Source: Ignavibacteriaceae bacterium (GTDB taxonomy: Bacteria > Bacteroidota > Ignavibacteria > Ignavibacteriales > Ignavibacteriaceae). From it: DNA of 64,000 nt. The translations under genes were made by a program, and so were the position numbers. Where the stretch lies: positions 62,001 to 126,000 of the forward strand of contig JALNZG010000006.1 of NCBI GenBank assembly GCA_023229425.1. Reading direction: 5' to 3'. This document shows positions 9,796-18,293 of the stretch, one piece after another (position 1 is the first letter of the stretch; every line of letters starts with the position of its first letter). The notes under the pieces are model-generated. The model was not told the origin of the DNA, ran no database searches, and saw only the letters and a list, made by a program, of their open reading frames with translations.

Positions 9796-10917
9796 TTAAT
9801 TGGTTGAGAAAAAATGGATCCTCCGGAATTCTACATTAAACGTATCGGCAATAATTTCGTTTGAACAATAACCGTTGTGCGTACAAATCCCTTTAGATAA
9901 TCCAGTGTCTTCAATTACTGCTGCGGAAAGACCTTTATCTGCAATATCCAAAAGATAATTTAACGAAGCGTTTGTTAAGCCATAACTAGCTGTCCGGGCA
10001 ACGAGCGCCGGCATATTGGGAACACAATAATGAATAATATTATGCACTATGAAAACCGGGTTTGAGATTGTTGTCGGTCTGCTTGTTTCCACACAACCAC
10101 CCTGATCAATAGAAACATCTACGATCACTGCTCCTTCTTTCATTGTCTTTACCATCTCTTCGGTAACAAGATGAGGAGTTTTTTCCCCCTTCATTAAAAC
10201 AGCACCGATAAGGACATCTGCAAATTTTACTCCGCGAGAAATAGTATATGGATTAGCCATAACCGTAGTTATCTTTCGCTGGAAAGTTTCATCTATTTTC
10301 CGTAACCGATTTAAATCTTTATCTAATACGATCACCTGAGCACCTCTTCCTAGTGCGGCTTTTGCAGCGCATGTTCCGACTACTCCGGCGCCTATGATAA
10401 CTACTGCAGCAGGTGCAACACCTGTAATACCCCCGAGTAAAACTCCTCTGCCGAAACTAGTTTTACTTTCCAATAATCCTTCAGCAACTTGAATTGAAAC
10501 GGGACCTGCAATTTCACTCATGGAATGAAGCACGGGTAAGCCGGTTTCGCTTTCAATCAATTCATACCCTATTGCCGTTACTTTTTTTGCAAGGAGATTT
10601 GAGAGCACTTTTTTTTCGCTTACAACAAGTTGCAGAAATGAAAAAAGGATTTGATTTTCCTGCAAATACTCCGACTCTTCTTCTGTAATACGGGCAACTT
10701 TGGTAATAATTTCTGACCGCTGAAAAACTTCTTCGGTTGAATAAACAATTTTTGCGCCGAGCGTTTTATATTCATCATCTGAAAAACGGCTTTCTTCTCC
10801 TGCACCTTTCTGCATATAAACAGTGTGCCCGGCTTTGATCAATGCATCAACACCGGCAGGGGCCAATGCAACCCGTTTTTCTTCAAACTTACCTTCTTTT
10901 GGAATTCCTATTCTCAT
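9796..10917 (-). CDS. ald: Alanine dehydrogenase
   Basis: A 373-residue NAD-dependent alanine dehydrogenase, interconverting L-alanine with pyruvate and ammonia. The start MRIGIPKE and the family signature EKRVALAPAGVDALIKAGH are clear, as is the Rossmann loop VVIIGAGVVGTCAAKAALGRGA near residue 170. Length and end match the family (about 370). The C-terminus has a slightly unusual tail, NVEFRRIHFFSTN. A 17-bp palindrome lies about 30 bp upstream of the ATG and may be an operator. The enzyme leads an operon with the CoA-transferase and the phosphatase, suggesting amino-acid catabolism feeding acetyl-CoA. Confidence 0.95.
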   Translation of the reverse strand: MRIGIPKEGKFEEKRVALAPAGVDALIKAGHTVYMQKGAGEESRFSDDEYKTLGAKIVYSTEEVFQRSEIITKVARITEEESEYLQENQILFSFLQLVVSEKKVLSNLLAKKVTAIGYELIESETGLPVLHSMSEIAGPVSIQVAEGLLESKTSFGRGVLLGGITGVAPAAVVIIGAGVVGTCAAKAALGRGAQVIVLDKDLNRLRKIDETFQRKITTVMANPYTISRGVKFADVLIGAVLMKGEKTPHLVTEEMVKTMKEGAVIVDVSIDQGGCVETSRPTTISNPVFIVHNIIHYCVPNMPALVARTASYGLTNASLNYLLDIADKGLSAAVIEDTGLSKGICTHNGYCSNEIIADTFNVEFRRIHFFSTN

Positions 10918-10946
10918 ATTATTTCTCTGTTTATTCTACAAACATA

Positions 10947-10963
10947 TAATCCCAGCGGGATTA
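10947..10963. promoter_or_regulatory. Palindrome upstream of ald (possible operator)
   Basis: TAATCCC-agc-GGGATTA is a perfect 7-bp inverted repeat with a 3-bp centre, 30 bp upstream of the ald start codon. On neither strand is it followed directly by a clean T-run, so a terminator is less likely than a protein-binding site. The regulator is unknown. Confidence 0.4.
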
Positions 10964-11038
10964 ACACAAATTTTTTTCTTTATTTATCCTTAAAATATCC
11001 TACTTTACCAGCACACTTCAACAATTCCCCTCTAAGAA

Positions 11039-12760
11039 CTATAGTCCCTCTACATTACTTGCAGCGTATCTTTTTATTTTTTGTGTAGTAGTTTTTTCAA
11101 ATTCATGCTGACGAATATAAAACTTTTTTATTTGTTTAAATGATGATAGTTGTTCGTTTGTCTGTTTGATCACTTCACTGATTTTTTGATGGATCAATTC
11201 TTCAGTAATGGGAACATTGTTCTTTTCGGAATATTCAATAAACGCCTCGGCATCTACAAAAATTTGTGCGGCAATTTTTTCATCATGTTTAGCATCCTTT
11301 TCACCATACACAAGCGATTCCAACACGTAAGGGCTTCGATGCAAAATATCTTCAATCTCTTCCGGGAAAATATTTTTGCCGTTGTTTGCAATAATTACAT
11401 TTTTCTTCCTTCCGCTTATATGCAAAAATCCGTCTTCATCAAAATAACCTAAGTCACCGGTCTTAAACCATCCATTTTCAAACGCATCTTGAGTAAATTT
11501 TTCATTTTTATAATAACCGAGCATTATACTTGGACCTTTAGCAAAAATTTCACCAACTCCTTCCTCGCCCGGTTCATTAATTTTTATTTGTACGCCCGGT
11601 AAAGGTAATCCTGCTGCGCTGTCTTTAAAGTTATCAAGTTGATTTAAAGCCAATATCGGTGAGGTTTCCGTTAATCCGTAACCCTGCACAAAATTAAATC
11701 CGAATTCTCTTAATCCTTTAGAAACTTTGGGATCAGGAGCAGCGCCACCTGCAATAAACAAACGGACAGAACCGCCAAATTTCTGGTGAAGTTCATGAAA
11801 GATTTTTTTCTTAGAATTTTTCCAACCGGCTTTTTCTGCAAAATCAGTAAAAGAAATTAACGGTTTCATAATTACAGATTTAACTTTATCCTTTTCAATC
11901 GCTTTGTAAATTGCCCGAAACATTTTTTCAAACAACAGCGGAACTCCGAGCAGCATGGTTGCATGTACTTTTTGAATATCTTCCGAAACTGTTTTTAAAG
12001 ACCGTGCATAATGAACCGAAGCCCCGCTAAACAGAGGACATAAAAATCCACATGTGCATTCGTATGTATGATGTATCGGAAGAACCGAGAGAAATTTATC
12101 TTCGGGATGAATGAAGAGCATTTTTGTCATGCTCATTAAATTCGCTACCAAATTGGACTGGCTAAGCATCACACCTTTTGCTCTTCCAAGTGAACCGGAA
12201 GTAAAAAGAATACCTGCCGTTTCATCGGGATTTATTTTTGGTAATTGGTTAACATTTATTGGCTGAATAGTTGAGATCATTTCATACATTGAAAGGGATG
12301 AGTCGTCCTTTTTTTGCATGTCCATCGTGATGAAATGTTTTAATCTTTTTAACACATCTTTTTTTTCTGATAACAACTGCTGGTAGGTGTCTGAAAAAAT
12401 AATTGCTTCAGTATCGGATTCATGGATGACATTTAATATTTCACTTGATGTAAGATTTTTATCGATCGGAACAACAACAAAATTAAAAGACATTAACGTG
12501 AGATATGCAATTCCCCATTGCACACGGTTCTCACCGATTAATGCTATGTGTGTTCTTTCTTTGATCCCTAATTGTTGAAGTGCGGTTCCAAATCTTAAAA
12601 TGTTTTCCAGTAATTGTTGATACGAGACTTTAGAAATCGGGGTGTTCGTTAAATCTTCAAGCGCCAATTTTTGGTGATACTTTTGCGAGGATTTTATAAC
12701 CATGTCCTGCAAAGATGAAATAAATGGGACATCATAAAGTTTAATATTTACAGCCATCAA
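11039..12760 (-). CDS. AMP-dependent acyl-CoA synthetase (long-chain fatty-acid-CoA ligase type)
   Basis: A 573-residue ANL-superfamily enzyme that adenylates a carboxylic acid and transfers it to CoA. The phosphate-binding loop FTSGSLGRAKGVMLS lies near residue 188, and the A5-type motif GYGLTETSPI near 357. The hinge and ATP motifs GWFKTGDLGYFDEDGF and ISGRKKNVIIANNGKNI follow, then FPEEIEDIL. This pattern is closest to long-chain acyl-CoA synthetases (AMP-forming). Chain-length preference cannot be judged. It has no signal peptide and is separated from ald by about 120 bp, so it probably has its own promoter. It likely serves fatty-acid activation or degradation. Confidence 0.9.
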   Translation of the reverse strand: MMAVNIKLYDVPFISSLQDMVIKSSQKYHQKLALEDLTNTPISKVSYQQLLENILRFGTALQQLGIKERTHIALIGENRVQWGIAYLTLMSFNFVVVPIDKNLTSSEILNVIHESDTEAIIFSDTYQQLLSEKKDVLKRLKHFITMDMQKKDDSSLSMYEMISTIQPINVNQLPKINPDETAGILFTSGSLGRAKGVMLSQSNLVANLMSMTKMLFIHPEDKFLSVLPIHHTYECTCGFLCPLFSGASVHYARSLKTVSEDIQKVHATMLLGVPLLFEKMFRAIYKAIEKDKVKSVIMKPLISFTDFAEKAGWKNSKKKIFHELHQKFGGSVRLFIAGGAAPDPKVSKGLREFGFNFVQGYGLTETSPILALNQLDNFKDSAAGLPLPGVQIKINEPGEEGVGEIFAKGPSIMLGYYKNEKFTQDAFENGWFKTGDLGYFDEDGFLHISGRKKNVIIANNGKNIFPEEIEDILHRSPYVLESLVYGEKDAKHDEKIAAQIFVDAEAFIEYSEKNNVPITEELIHQKISEVIKQTNEQLSSFKQIKKFYIRQHEFEKTTTQKIKRYAASNVEGL

Positions 12761-12857
12761 AACTCCATCATTTAGTTATTAGTTATTAGTTCTCAGTTTT
12801 CAGAAATTAGTAGTTTATAACTTTTGCACATAGCTTGATACTTGATACTTTTGACTT

Positions 12858-14186
12858 TCAAATAATTTCTAAGCATTGTTCGAGGTCCTTCAAAATATCA
12901 TTTACATTTTCAAGACCGCATGCAAGTCGAATGCCGCCTGGGTGAATTCCCGATTCAACTAATTTATCTGCCGGAACTGCTGAATGCGTCATAGAAGCCG
13001 GATGCTCAATCAACGTTCGTGTATGCCCAAGACTAACAGCAAGCGTCATCGTGTAAGCATTTTTTGCTGCATAGTTCATAAATTTTCTTCCCAATTCTCT
13101 CATTTCTTCATTTGTATTTCCTTTCAAAGCAAAAAAGAGTAAACTACCGGGAGCAAAATTTCCATTAAAATCCTGCATCTGTTTCTTTGCTAATTCATAA
13201 TATTTAAATGAAGGTAAACCGGGATAGTTAACTAATTCAATTTTAGGATGTGAAGAAAGAAACTCGGCAATTTTCTGTGCGTTCTCAATTTGCTTGCTTA
13301 TGCGAAGTTGTAACGTCGGTAAACCATAAGTAAGTACCGTCCACGCAGCTTTTGTGTTAAGGACTGCACCAAAATCTTTCCGGTACAAAACGAGTGAATC
13401 ATAAAAGGATTTTTTACCAATAACTACACCCCCCATATCGGTGCCAAATCCTCCAATCCCTTTTGTTAATGAATGAATTGTGAAATCGGCTCCCAGTTCT
13501 ATCGGTCTTTGACAGTACGGTGTGGCAAATGTATTATCGACGACGATATAAACTTTTTCCGGTTCACTTCTTTTAGCGTTTATTTCATCAAGAATTTTTC
13601 TGATCTCTCCGATATCAATAATATCCAAGTTGGGATTTGAAGGAGATTCAAAATATACTACCCTTGTTTTGTCTGAGAGGACTTTGTAAATATTTTCCGG
13701 TTCGGTTAAATCAACCTGCGAATTTTTAATTTGATATCTTGGGTACCAATTATTGAGAAGAGAAAAAGTGCATCCATACAGGGTCCTATGTGAAATAATT
13801 TCATCGCCGGTTTTCGTCAGAATTCCAAGAATACCTGAGATGGCTCCCATACCGGTTGAAAAAGTTAAAGCCATTTCTCCCTTTTCGATATACGCAAGAT
13901 TCTCCTCAAGCAAATCTTTGTTGGGTTCACCAAGACGATCGTAAATATAAATGGGGTGCGAGTTTTCAGTCATAAAATCTGAATGAGCAAATTCAGAAAA
14001 ACCTTCAGCTCCGCGTTCAACAGAATCAAGACGAAAGATAACTGAAGAAGTAAGTGGAGCAACTACGTGATGTGTATAATCCCATTTCGTTGATTGGTTT
14101 TTCCCATAAATGAGATGTGTTTCCATTGAATAAGCGGAGTCATCAATTCCTTCGGTTTTAGCAAAAGAATCATTTTTCTTTTCCAT
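12858..14186 (-). CDS. Cys/Met metabolism PLP-dependent enzyme (methionine gamma-lyase / O-acetylhomoserine sulfhydrylase type)
   Basis: A 442-residue fold-type I PLP enzyme of the trans-sulfuration family. The PLP lysine sits in IHSLTKGIGGFGTDMGG near residue 245, the cofactor phosphate region is FSTGMGAISGI near 110, and the C-terminal signature SLGHTRTLIEHPASMTHS is intact. Related enzymes catalyse methionine gamma-elimination, cystathionine synthesis or homocysteine synthesis from O-acetylhomoserine. The sequence alone does not discriminate. It is a little longer than typical members (about 400) owing to an N-terminal extension of some 35 residues. A bidirectional hairpin lies upstream, isolating it from the accessory region. 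Confidence 0.88.
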   Translation of the reverse strand: MEKKNDSFAKTEGIDDSAYSMETHLIYGKNQSTKWDYTHHVVAPLTSSVIFRLDSVERGAEGFSEFAHSDFMTENSHPIYIYDRLGEPNKDLLEENLAYIEKGEMALTFSTGMGAISGILGILTKTGDEIISHRTLYGCTFSLLNNWYPRYQIKNSQVDLTEPENIYKVLSDKTRVVYFESPSNPNLDIIDIGEIRKILDEINAKRSEPEKVYIVVDNTFATPYCQRPIELGADFTIHSLTKGIGGFGTDMGGVVIGKKSFYDSLVLYRKDFGAVLNTKAAWTVLTYGLPTLQLRISKQIENAQKIAEFLSSHPKIELVNYPGLPSFKYYELAKKQMQDFNGNFAPGSLLFFALKGNTNEEMRELGRKFMNYAAKNAYTMTLAVSLGHTRTLIEHPASMTHSAVPADKLVESGIHPGGIRLACGLENVNDILKDLEQCLEII

Positions 14187-14365
14187 TGTCTTCCCTGTGA
14201 AAAATGTTATAAATAATGTGTTTAAACTTAGTTATTTCTCCTCTAATAGTGAAACTGAAATTTCATCTTCATGATCAATATTCCGTTACTCAAAATTCAT
14301 TTTGCGTTTCGCCCTATGGTTTTACGTTTCATCAGTATGATACTGAAGATCAAATAAATTTATAA

Positions 14366-14398
14366 TAAAAAATCCTCCCGAAAGAGGATCAATTTTTT
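14366..14398. terminator. Bidirectional hairpin terminator
   Basis: The stem ATCCTC/GAGGAT with the loop CCGAAA is flanked by A6 on the left and T6 on the right, so it reads as a rho-independent terminator on either strand. It separates the PLP-enzyme gene from the transposase remnant. Confidence 0.6.
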
Positions 14399-14599
14399 CT
14401 AAACCATATTCTATACTGTGAGATCAACATCGTGCTGTTTTGAAAACCGCATACACCAAGGTGCGACGCTGCACGGAAAAAACATCATAACTAATAGTAG
14501 ATCAAAATTATATTTTCCTTTTTTATAATTTCTATCAACTACAGATAATTAACATTTAGAGACATCTGAAAATAGAGAACTTGTTTTAAGAAAAATATT

Positions 14600-14992
14600 T
14601 TAAGTGTAATTTTTAACAATTTGTTTAATGACTTCGCCTTGTTCAGCCATGGCGTTATGTCCCTTATAGCCGATGTAGTGTTTGCATCGTTTGGTAGTAT
14701 AATCGGCATCTTTGTCTTTTTTGATTTGCAGTGTAGCTTGGGCTTGTTTGATGGTTGCGTCAACGATCGTTCCTTTTTCTAAGATGATATGGCTTTGCTT
14801 CAATTGGTCATAAAAGGTTTTAAACAAGAGTTTATCTATCCCTAATAAGGCAAACTGTTTACGATATCTACAGATAGTTGTTTCATCCGGAATGCTATCT
14901 CCGCTGGTTAACTTGATACCTTCCCGGATTGTTCCGATAATGCTTTGCAGATGAACCTCAAACGACTCAGTAAAAAAAATAAAGTACGGTTT
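14600..14992 (-). pseudogene. Transposase remnant, IS5/IS1182-like
   Basis: An open frame runs from a TAA near 14995 to the stop at 14600 without a proper start. It translates to SGDSIPDETTICRYRKQF followed by LEKGTIVDATIKQAQATLQI and later KHYIGYKGHNAMAEQGEV. The DETTICRYR block and the first catalytic Asp in VDAT are characteristic of IS5-group DDE transposases. Both the N-terminal helix-turn-helix region and the C-terminal catalytic half (second Asp and Glu) are missing, so this is a dead fragment. No terminal inverted repeats were recognised. About 100 bp further on lies the Fic gene, marking this as an accessory segment. Confidence 0.8.
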
Positions 14993-15149
14993 TTAACGAA
15001 GTTGTGAGACCTTATTTTTCGATTTGCCTTGACTATGAATTTTCTTAGTCTGACTTAACTCATTATCCTTGACTATTTCATCTCTTTAGTCTAATTTGCA
15101 TAGAGAATTTTATAAAACAACTTTCAACTAGTTACTTTGAGCTACCAAA

Positions 15150-16286
15150 ATGGATATTAGAGATTTCAAAGCCGGCACTTTTATCCCCCAATTCAAGTAT
15201 AAAAGTTTTCTGCCTGAAAAGATCCACAAGGAGTGGATTATCAGTGACCCAGTTGTTAATAAGCTTCTGGAGGAAGCTAATCTCAAATTAGGTGAACTAA
15301 ATGCCTTTTCATTGATCGTTCCGGATGTAGATCTTTTCATCAGAATGCACGTAGTAAAGGAAGCGACTACTTCCAGCCGAATCGAGGGGACACAAACTCA
15401 GATTGATGATGCCCTTTTAAATGAAAAAGATATTAATCCTGGGAAAAAAAATGATTGGAAAGAAGTCCAAAATTACATAGTAGCTATGAACTCTGCCGTT
15501 GAAAAACTTGCTAAATTACCAGTATCTTCTCGCTTAGTTAAACAAGCTCATAAGACCCTTTTGGATAATACTCGAGGAAAAAATAAACTTCCAGGTGAAT
15601 TCCGTACAAGCCAAAATTGGATTGGTGGCGCTTCAATTAAGGATGCTGTTTTTGTTCCACCTCATCATGAGGATTTGCCCGGTTTGTTGAGTGACTTGGA
15701 AATTTTTCTCAACGATCAGCAGATGAACATTCCTCACTTAATTAAAATCGCTATTGCTCATTATCAATTTGAAACTATTCATCCCTTTCTCGATGGTAAT
15801 GGACGTGTTGGTCGTTTGCTGATTACCCTTTATTTGGTCGCTAATAATCTATTAGCTAAACCGACTCTTTATCTCTCCGATTTTTTTGAAAAGAACCGCC
15901 AGTTATATTACGACAACCTCAATAATGTTAGGGCATCAGATAATCTGACTCAATGGATTAAGTTTTTTCTAAGCGCCGTTATTCTTACGGCAACAGACGG
16001 AATAAATACTTTTCAAGCAATACTTAAATTGAAAAGCCGTATTGAAGATGAAAAAATTATTACTCTCGGTCGGAAACTTCCGTTAGCTAAAACATTTATT
16101 ACTTTCCTCTACACTTCCCCTATCGTTTCTGTTTCTGTTCTAGTTGAGGAGCTTGGAGTAAGTAAACAGACTGCCAACCTTGTAATTAAAGATTTTGTTA
16201 ATCTCAACATACTGAAAGAAGTTACCGGACTTAAACGTAACAGACTTTTTGTTTTTGAAGAATACCTCAATCTCTTTAGAAAATAA
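15150..16286 (+). CDS. Fic family AMP-transferase with N-terminal inhibitory helix
   Basis: A 378-residue Fic protein. The catalytic motif HPFLDGNGRVGR begins at His211, giving the complete HPFx(D/E)GNGRxxR needed for AMP transfer to a hydroxyl side chain. The N-terminal Fic_N domain carries SSRIEG at residues 75-80, matching the (S/T)xxxE(G/N) inhibitory helix of class II Fic enzymes, so activity is probably self-restrained. The C-terminal 100 residues look like a winged-helix domain (VSVLVEELGVSKQTANLVIKD), suggesting DNA binding or autoregulation. No separate antitoxin gene is adjacent. It stands alone beside a transposase remnant, consistent with acquisition by transfer. Targets are unknown. 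Confidence 0.92.
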   Translation: MDIRDFKAGTFIPQFKYKSFLPEKIHKEWIISDPVVNKLLEEANLKLGELNAFSLIVPDVDLFIRMHVVKEATTSSRIEGTQTQIDDALLNEKDINPGKKNDWKEVQNYIVAMNSAVEKLAKLPVSSRLVKQAHKTLLDNTRGKNKLPGEFRTSQNWIGGASIKDAVFVPPHHEDLPGLLSDLEIFLNDQQMNIPHLIKIAIAHYQFETIHPFLDGNGRVGRLLITLYLVANNLLAKPTLYLSDFFEKNRQLYYDNLNNVRASDNLTQWIKFFLSAVILTATDGINTFQAILKLKSRIEDEKIITLGRKLPLAKTFITFLYTSPIVSVSVLVEELGVSKQTANLVIKDFVNLNILKEVTGLKRNRLFVFEEYLNLFRK

Positions 16287-16431
16287 TTAGGCACCCAATT
16301 TTGTCTCATATTTCTTAATCAACAAAGAAATTGCCAAAGCAATAATCAAATAAACCCTTGACAATTCTCCTATAAAGAAAGATTACAAAAAAGAAGTCTG
16401 AAATACAAAATCCTCCTCACGAACACTTCTC

Positions 16432-17064
16432 TTACTCTTCTCCTTTTGCGGCACTGTCTTCACTACTGACGGTTTCATCTATTTCTATTTCCTCAGTAAC
16501 TTCAGCGGAGATTGGTTCCTTTTGATCTTCAGAATTATCCCAACTCGTCCTCCTTCCGAATATATCCAGTCTGCGGATTACAACGGGTAATTGCTTATCG
16601 TAAATGTTTGAATAAGTTACTTCAACCGTCAATTCACTCATTATTTTTCTGATTTTATTCCTGAAAGAAACTGCTTCGTTATGCTCTTCCTCTGCATCAA
16701 AAGCTATCATGGTTAACGATGTTCCTGCCGCAATAACCGATAATTTCATATCGGAATTGTAGTTTTTCCACCTCAAACCTTCATCGAGCTTCGGCATCCA
16801 TTCGATGATGTTCTCTTTGTAATCCACTCCTCTTGACACTTTAATTTCATTTATTATCATTGGTCCTATGCCTCCGTTGTAAAGTTCAACCGAAGTGTGG
16901 TTTCCGTAATCAAATAGATCAATAAAGCATATCGGCCTGGTCGACAGGGTATTATGTTCCCGCTGTATTCTTATAGTTATTACAGTTAACAGAATTGCTG
17001 CGATCGAAATAACCATTGCTGAAAACGCAACGATCAAGTTCAAATCTGTGCTTGATAAATTCAT
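16432..17064 (-). CDS. Hypothetical single-pass membrane protein
   Basis: A 210-residue protein with one N-terminal transmembrane helix (LIVAFSAMVISIAAILLTVI, residues 10-29) followed by a soluble domain. That domain contains RPICFIDLFDYGNHTSVELYN and GGIGPMIINEIKV, a pattern seen in a widespread family of uncharacterised membrane-anchored proteins. The last 45 residues are strongly acidic (EEIEIDETVSSEDSAAKGEE). I do not recognise a catalytic motif. It lies between a plus-strand Fic gene and a plus-strand DUF72 gene, with no shared transcript. Confidence 0.65.
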   Translation of the reverse strand: MNLSSTDLNLIVAFSAMVISIAAILLTVITIRIQREHNTLSTRPICFIDLFDYGNHTSVELYNGGIGPMIINEIKVSRGVDYKENIIEWMPKLDEGLRWKNYNSDMKLSVIAAGTSLTMIAFDAEEEHNEAVSFRNKIRKIMSELTVEVTYSNIYDKQLPVVIRRLDIFGRRTSWDNSEDQKEPISAEVTEEIEIDETVSSEDSAAKGEE

Positions 17065-17246
17065 AGTCTTATCCTTGGTAATCTTTTTATTTTCAGTTTC
17101 ATAAGGTCAAAAAATAAGGAATTATAATTTAATCATCATTCTTTTTCTGTCGTCACTTGTTACTTGTCACTTTTTACTAAATATTCTTTATCTTCCCCAT
17201 CAACAAATAAACAATTAAACAAATCAACAATTAAACACTTCACCCT

Positions 17247-18107
17247 ATGTCAACCCTGCGCACCGGCACCTGCAGTTGGAAATATCCTTCATGGAAGGGA
17301 ATTATTTATTCTGATAAAGCTGAACAAAATTATCTCGAAGAATATTCCCAGCATTTTAATACTGTTGAAATTGATCAATGGTTTTGGTCTCTCATCACCC
17401 AGAACAAAGTATTGCTTCCTAAAGAGGACGATATTAAGGCCTATACGGATTCCGTCCCAGATGATTTTAAATTCACCGTCAAAATTCCGAACAGTATTTC
17501 TCTCACTCATTTATATAATATTGATAGAACTAAATTATTCAAACCTAATCCTCATTTTCTTAGTGCTGAATTGTTCAACAAGTTTTTAGAATTGCTCGAA
17601 CCTATGGGTAAGAAAATTGGGGTCCTCATGTTCCAGTTTGAATATCTGAACAGACAAAAGATGAGCGGACTTGATGAGTTCTTGGATAAGTTTGAACCCT
17701 TTATCCGGCACCTCGATAAAAATTACACGTATGGAGTTGAGCTCCGTAATCCTAACTATCTAAAAAAACCGTTCTTTGAGTTCCTCGAGAGAAATGATCT
17801 CGCCATGGTTTTTTTGCAAGGATATTACATGCCTCCGATATGGGAAGTCTATAACGAATGCAAAAGTTACATCAACACAACAGCGGTAATAAGGCTACAT
17901 GGTCCCGACCGTTCCAGCATCGAAGAAGAAACGAGTAATGTCTGGGATAAAATAGTAAAACCGAAAGACGGGGAGATAAATAAAATTGCGGAAATAATTT
18001 ATTCATTGACCCAAAAAGATGTCGACCTTTACCTCAACGTCAACAACCACTATGAAGGCTCCGCCCCGCTAACAATAGCAAAACTTAAGCAGCAATTAAA
18101 AATGTAA
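17247..18107 (+). CDS. DUF72 (YecE-like) domain protein
   Basis: A 286-residue DUF72 protein, a TIM-barrel family of unknown function. The opening LRTGTCSWKYPSWKGIIY and the FNTVEIDQWFWS strand are the family's N-terminal hallmarks. Later, KIGVLMFQFEYL and YGVELRNPNYL match conserved barrel strands. The usual C-terminal segment VDLYLNVNNHYEGSAPLTI, a conserved N-N-H-(Y/F)-E-G run, is present and intact. It is cytoplasmic, with no signal. It is monocistronic as far as can be seen, with about 180 bp of AT-rich spacer on each side. The family call is firm, and no biochemical role is claimed. Confidence 0.9.
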   Translation: MSTLRTGTCSWKYPSWKGIIYSDKAEQNYLEEYSQHFNTVEIDQWFWSLITQNKVLLPKEDDIKAYTDSVPDDFKFTVKIPNSISLTHLYNIDRTKLFKPNPHFLSAELFNKFLELLEPMGKKIGVLMFQFEYLNRQKMSGLDEFLDKFEPFIRHLDKNYTYGVELRNPNYLKKPFFEFLERNDLAMVFLQGYYMPPIWEVYNECKSYINTTAVIRLHGPDRSSIEEETSNVWDKIVKPKDGEINKIAEIIYSLTQKDVDLYLNVNNHYEGSAPLTIAKLKQQLKM

Positions 18108-18293
18108 TCGCCTAATCGCGACAAAATCTATCTCGACGGCACGGACAATACATCGAAAAAAAACTCCAAGAATACCAAGACAAACAAATTCCCTGTTCCC
18201 CATCATCAAATCAAATTCTGAAATTGCAAAAACAGTTATAAAATCATTTCTGTCAAAACCGGCATTTCCTAATTCATAATTTGGCATTCCTAA

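Noticed and set aside
14187..14340. A SAM-type riboswitch upstream of the Cys/Met PLP enzyme
   Set aside because: No recognisable conserved core or paired helices were found by eye.
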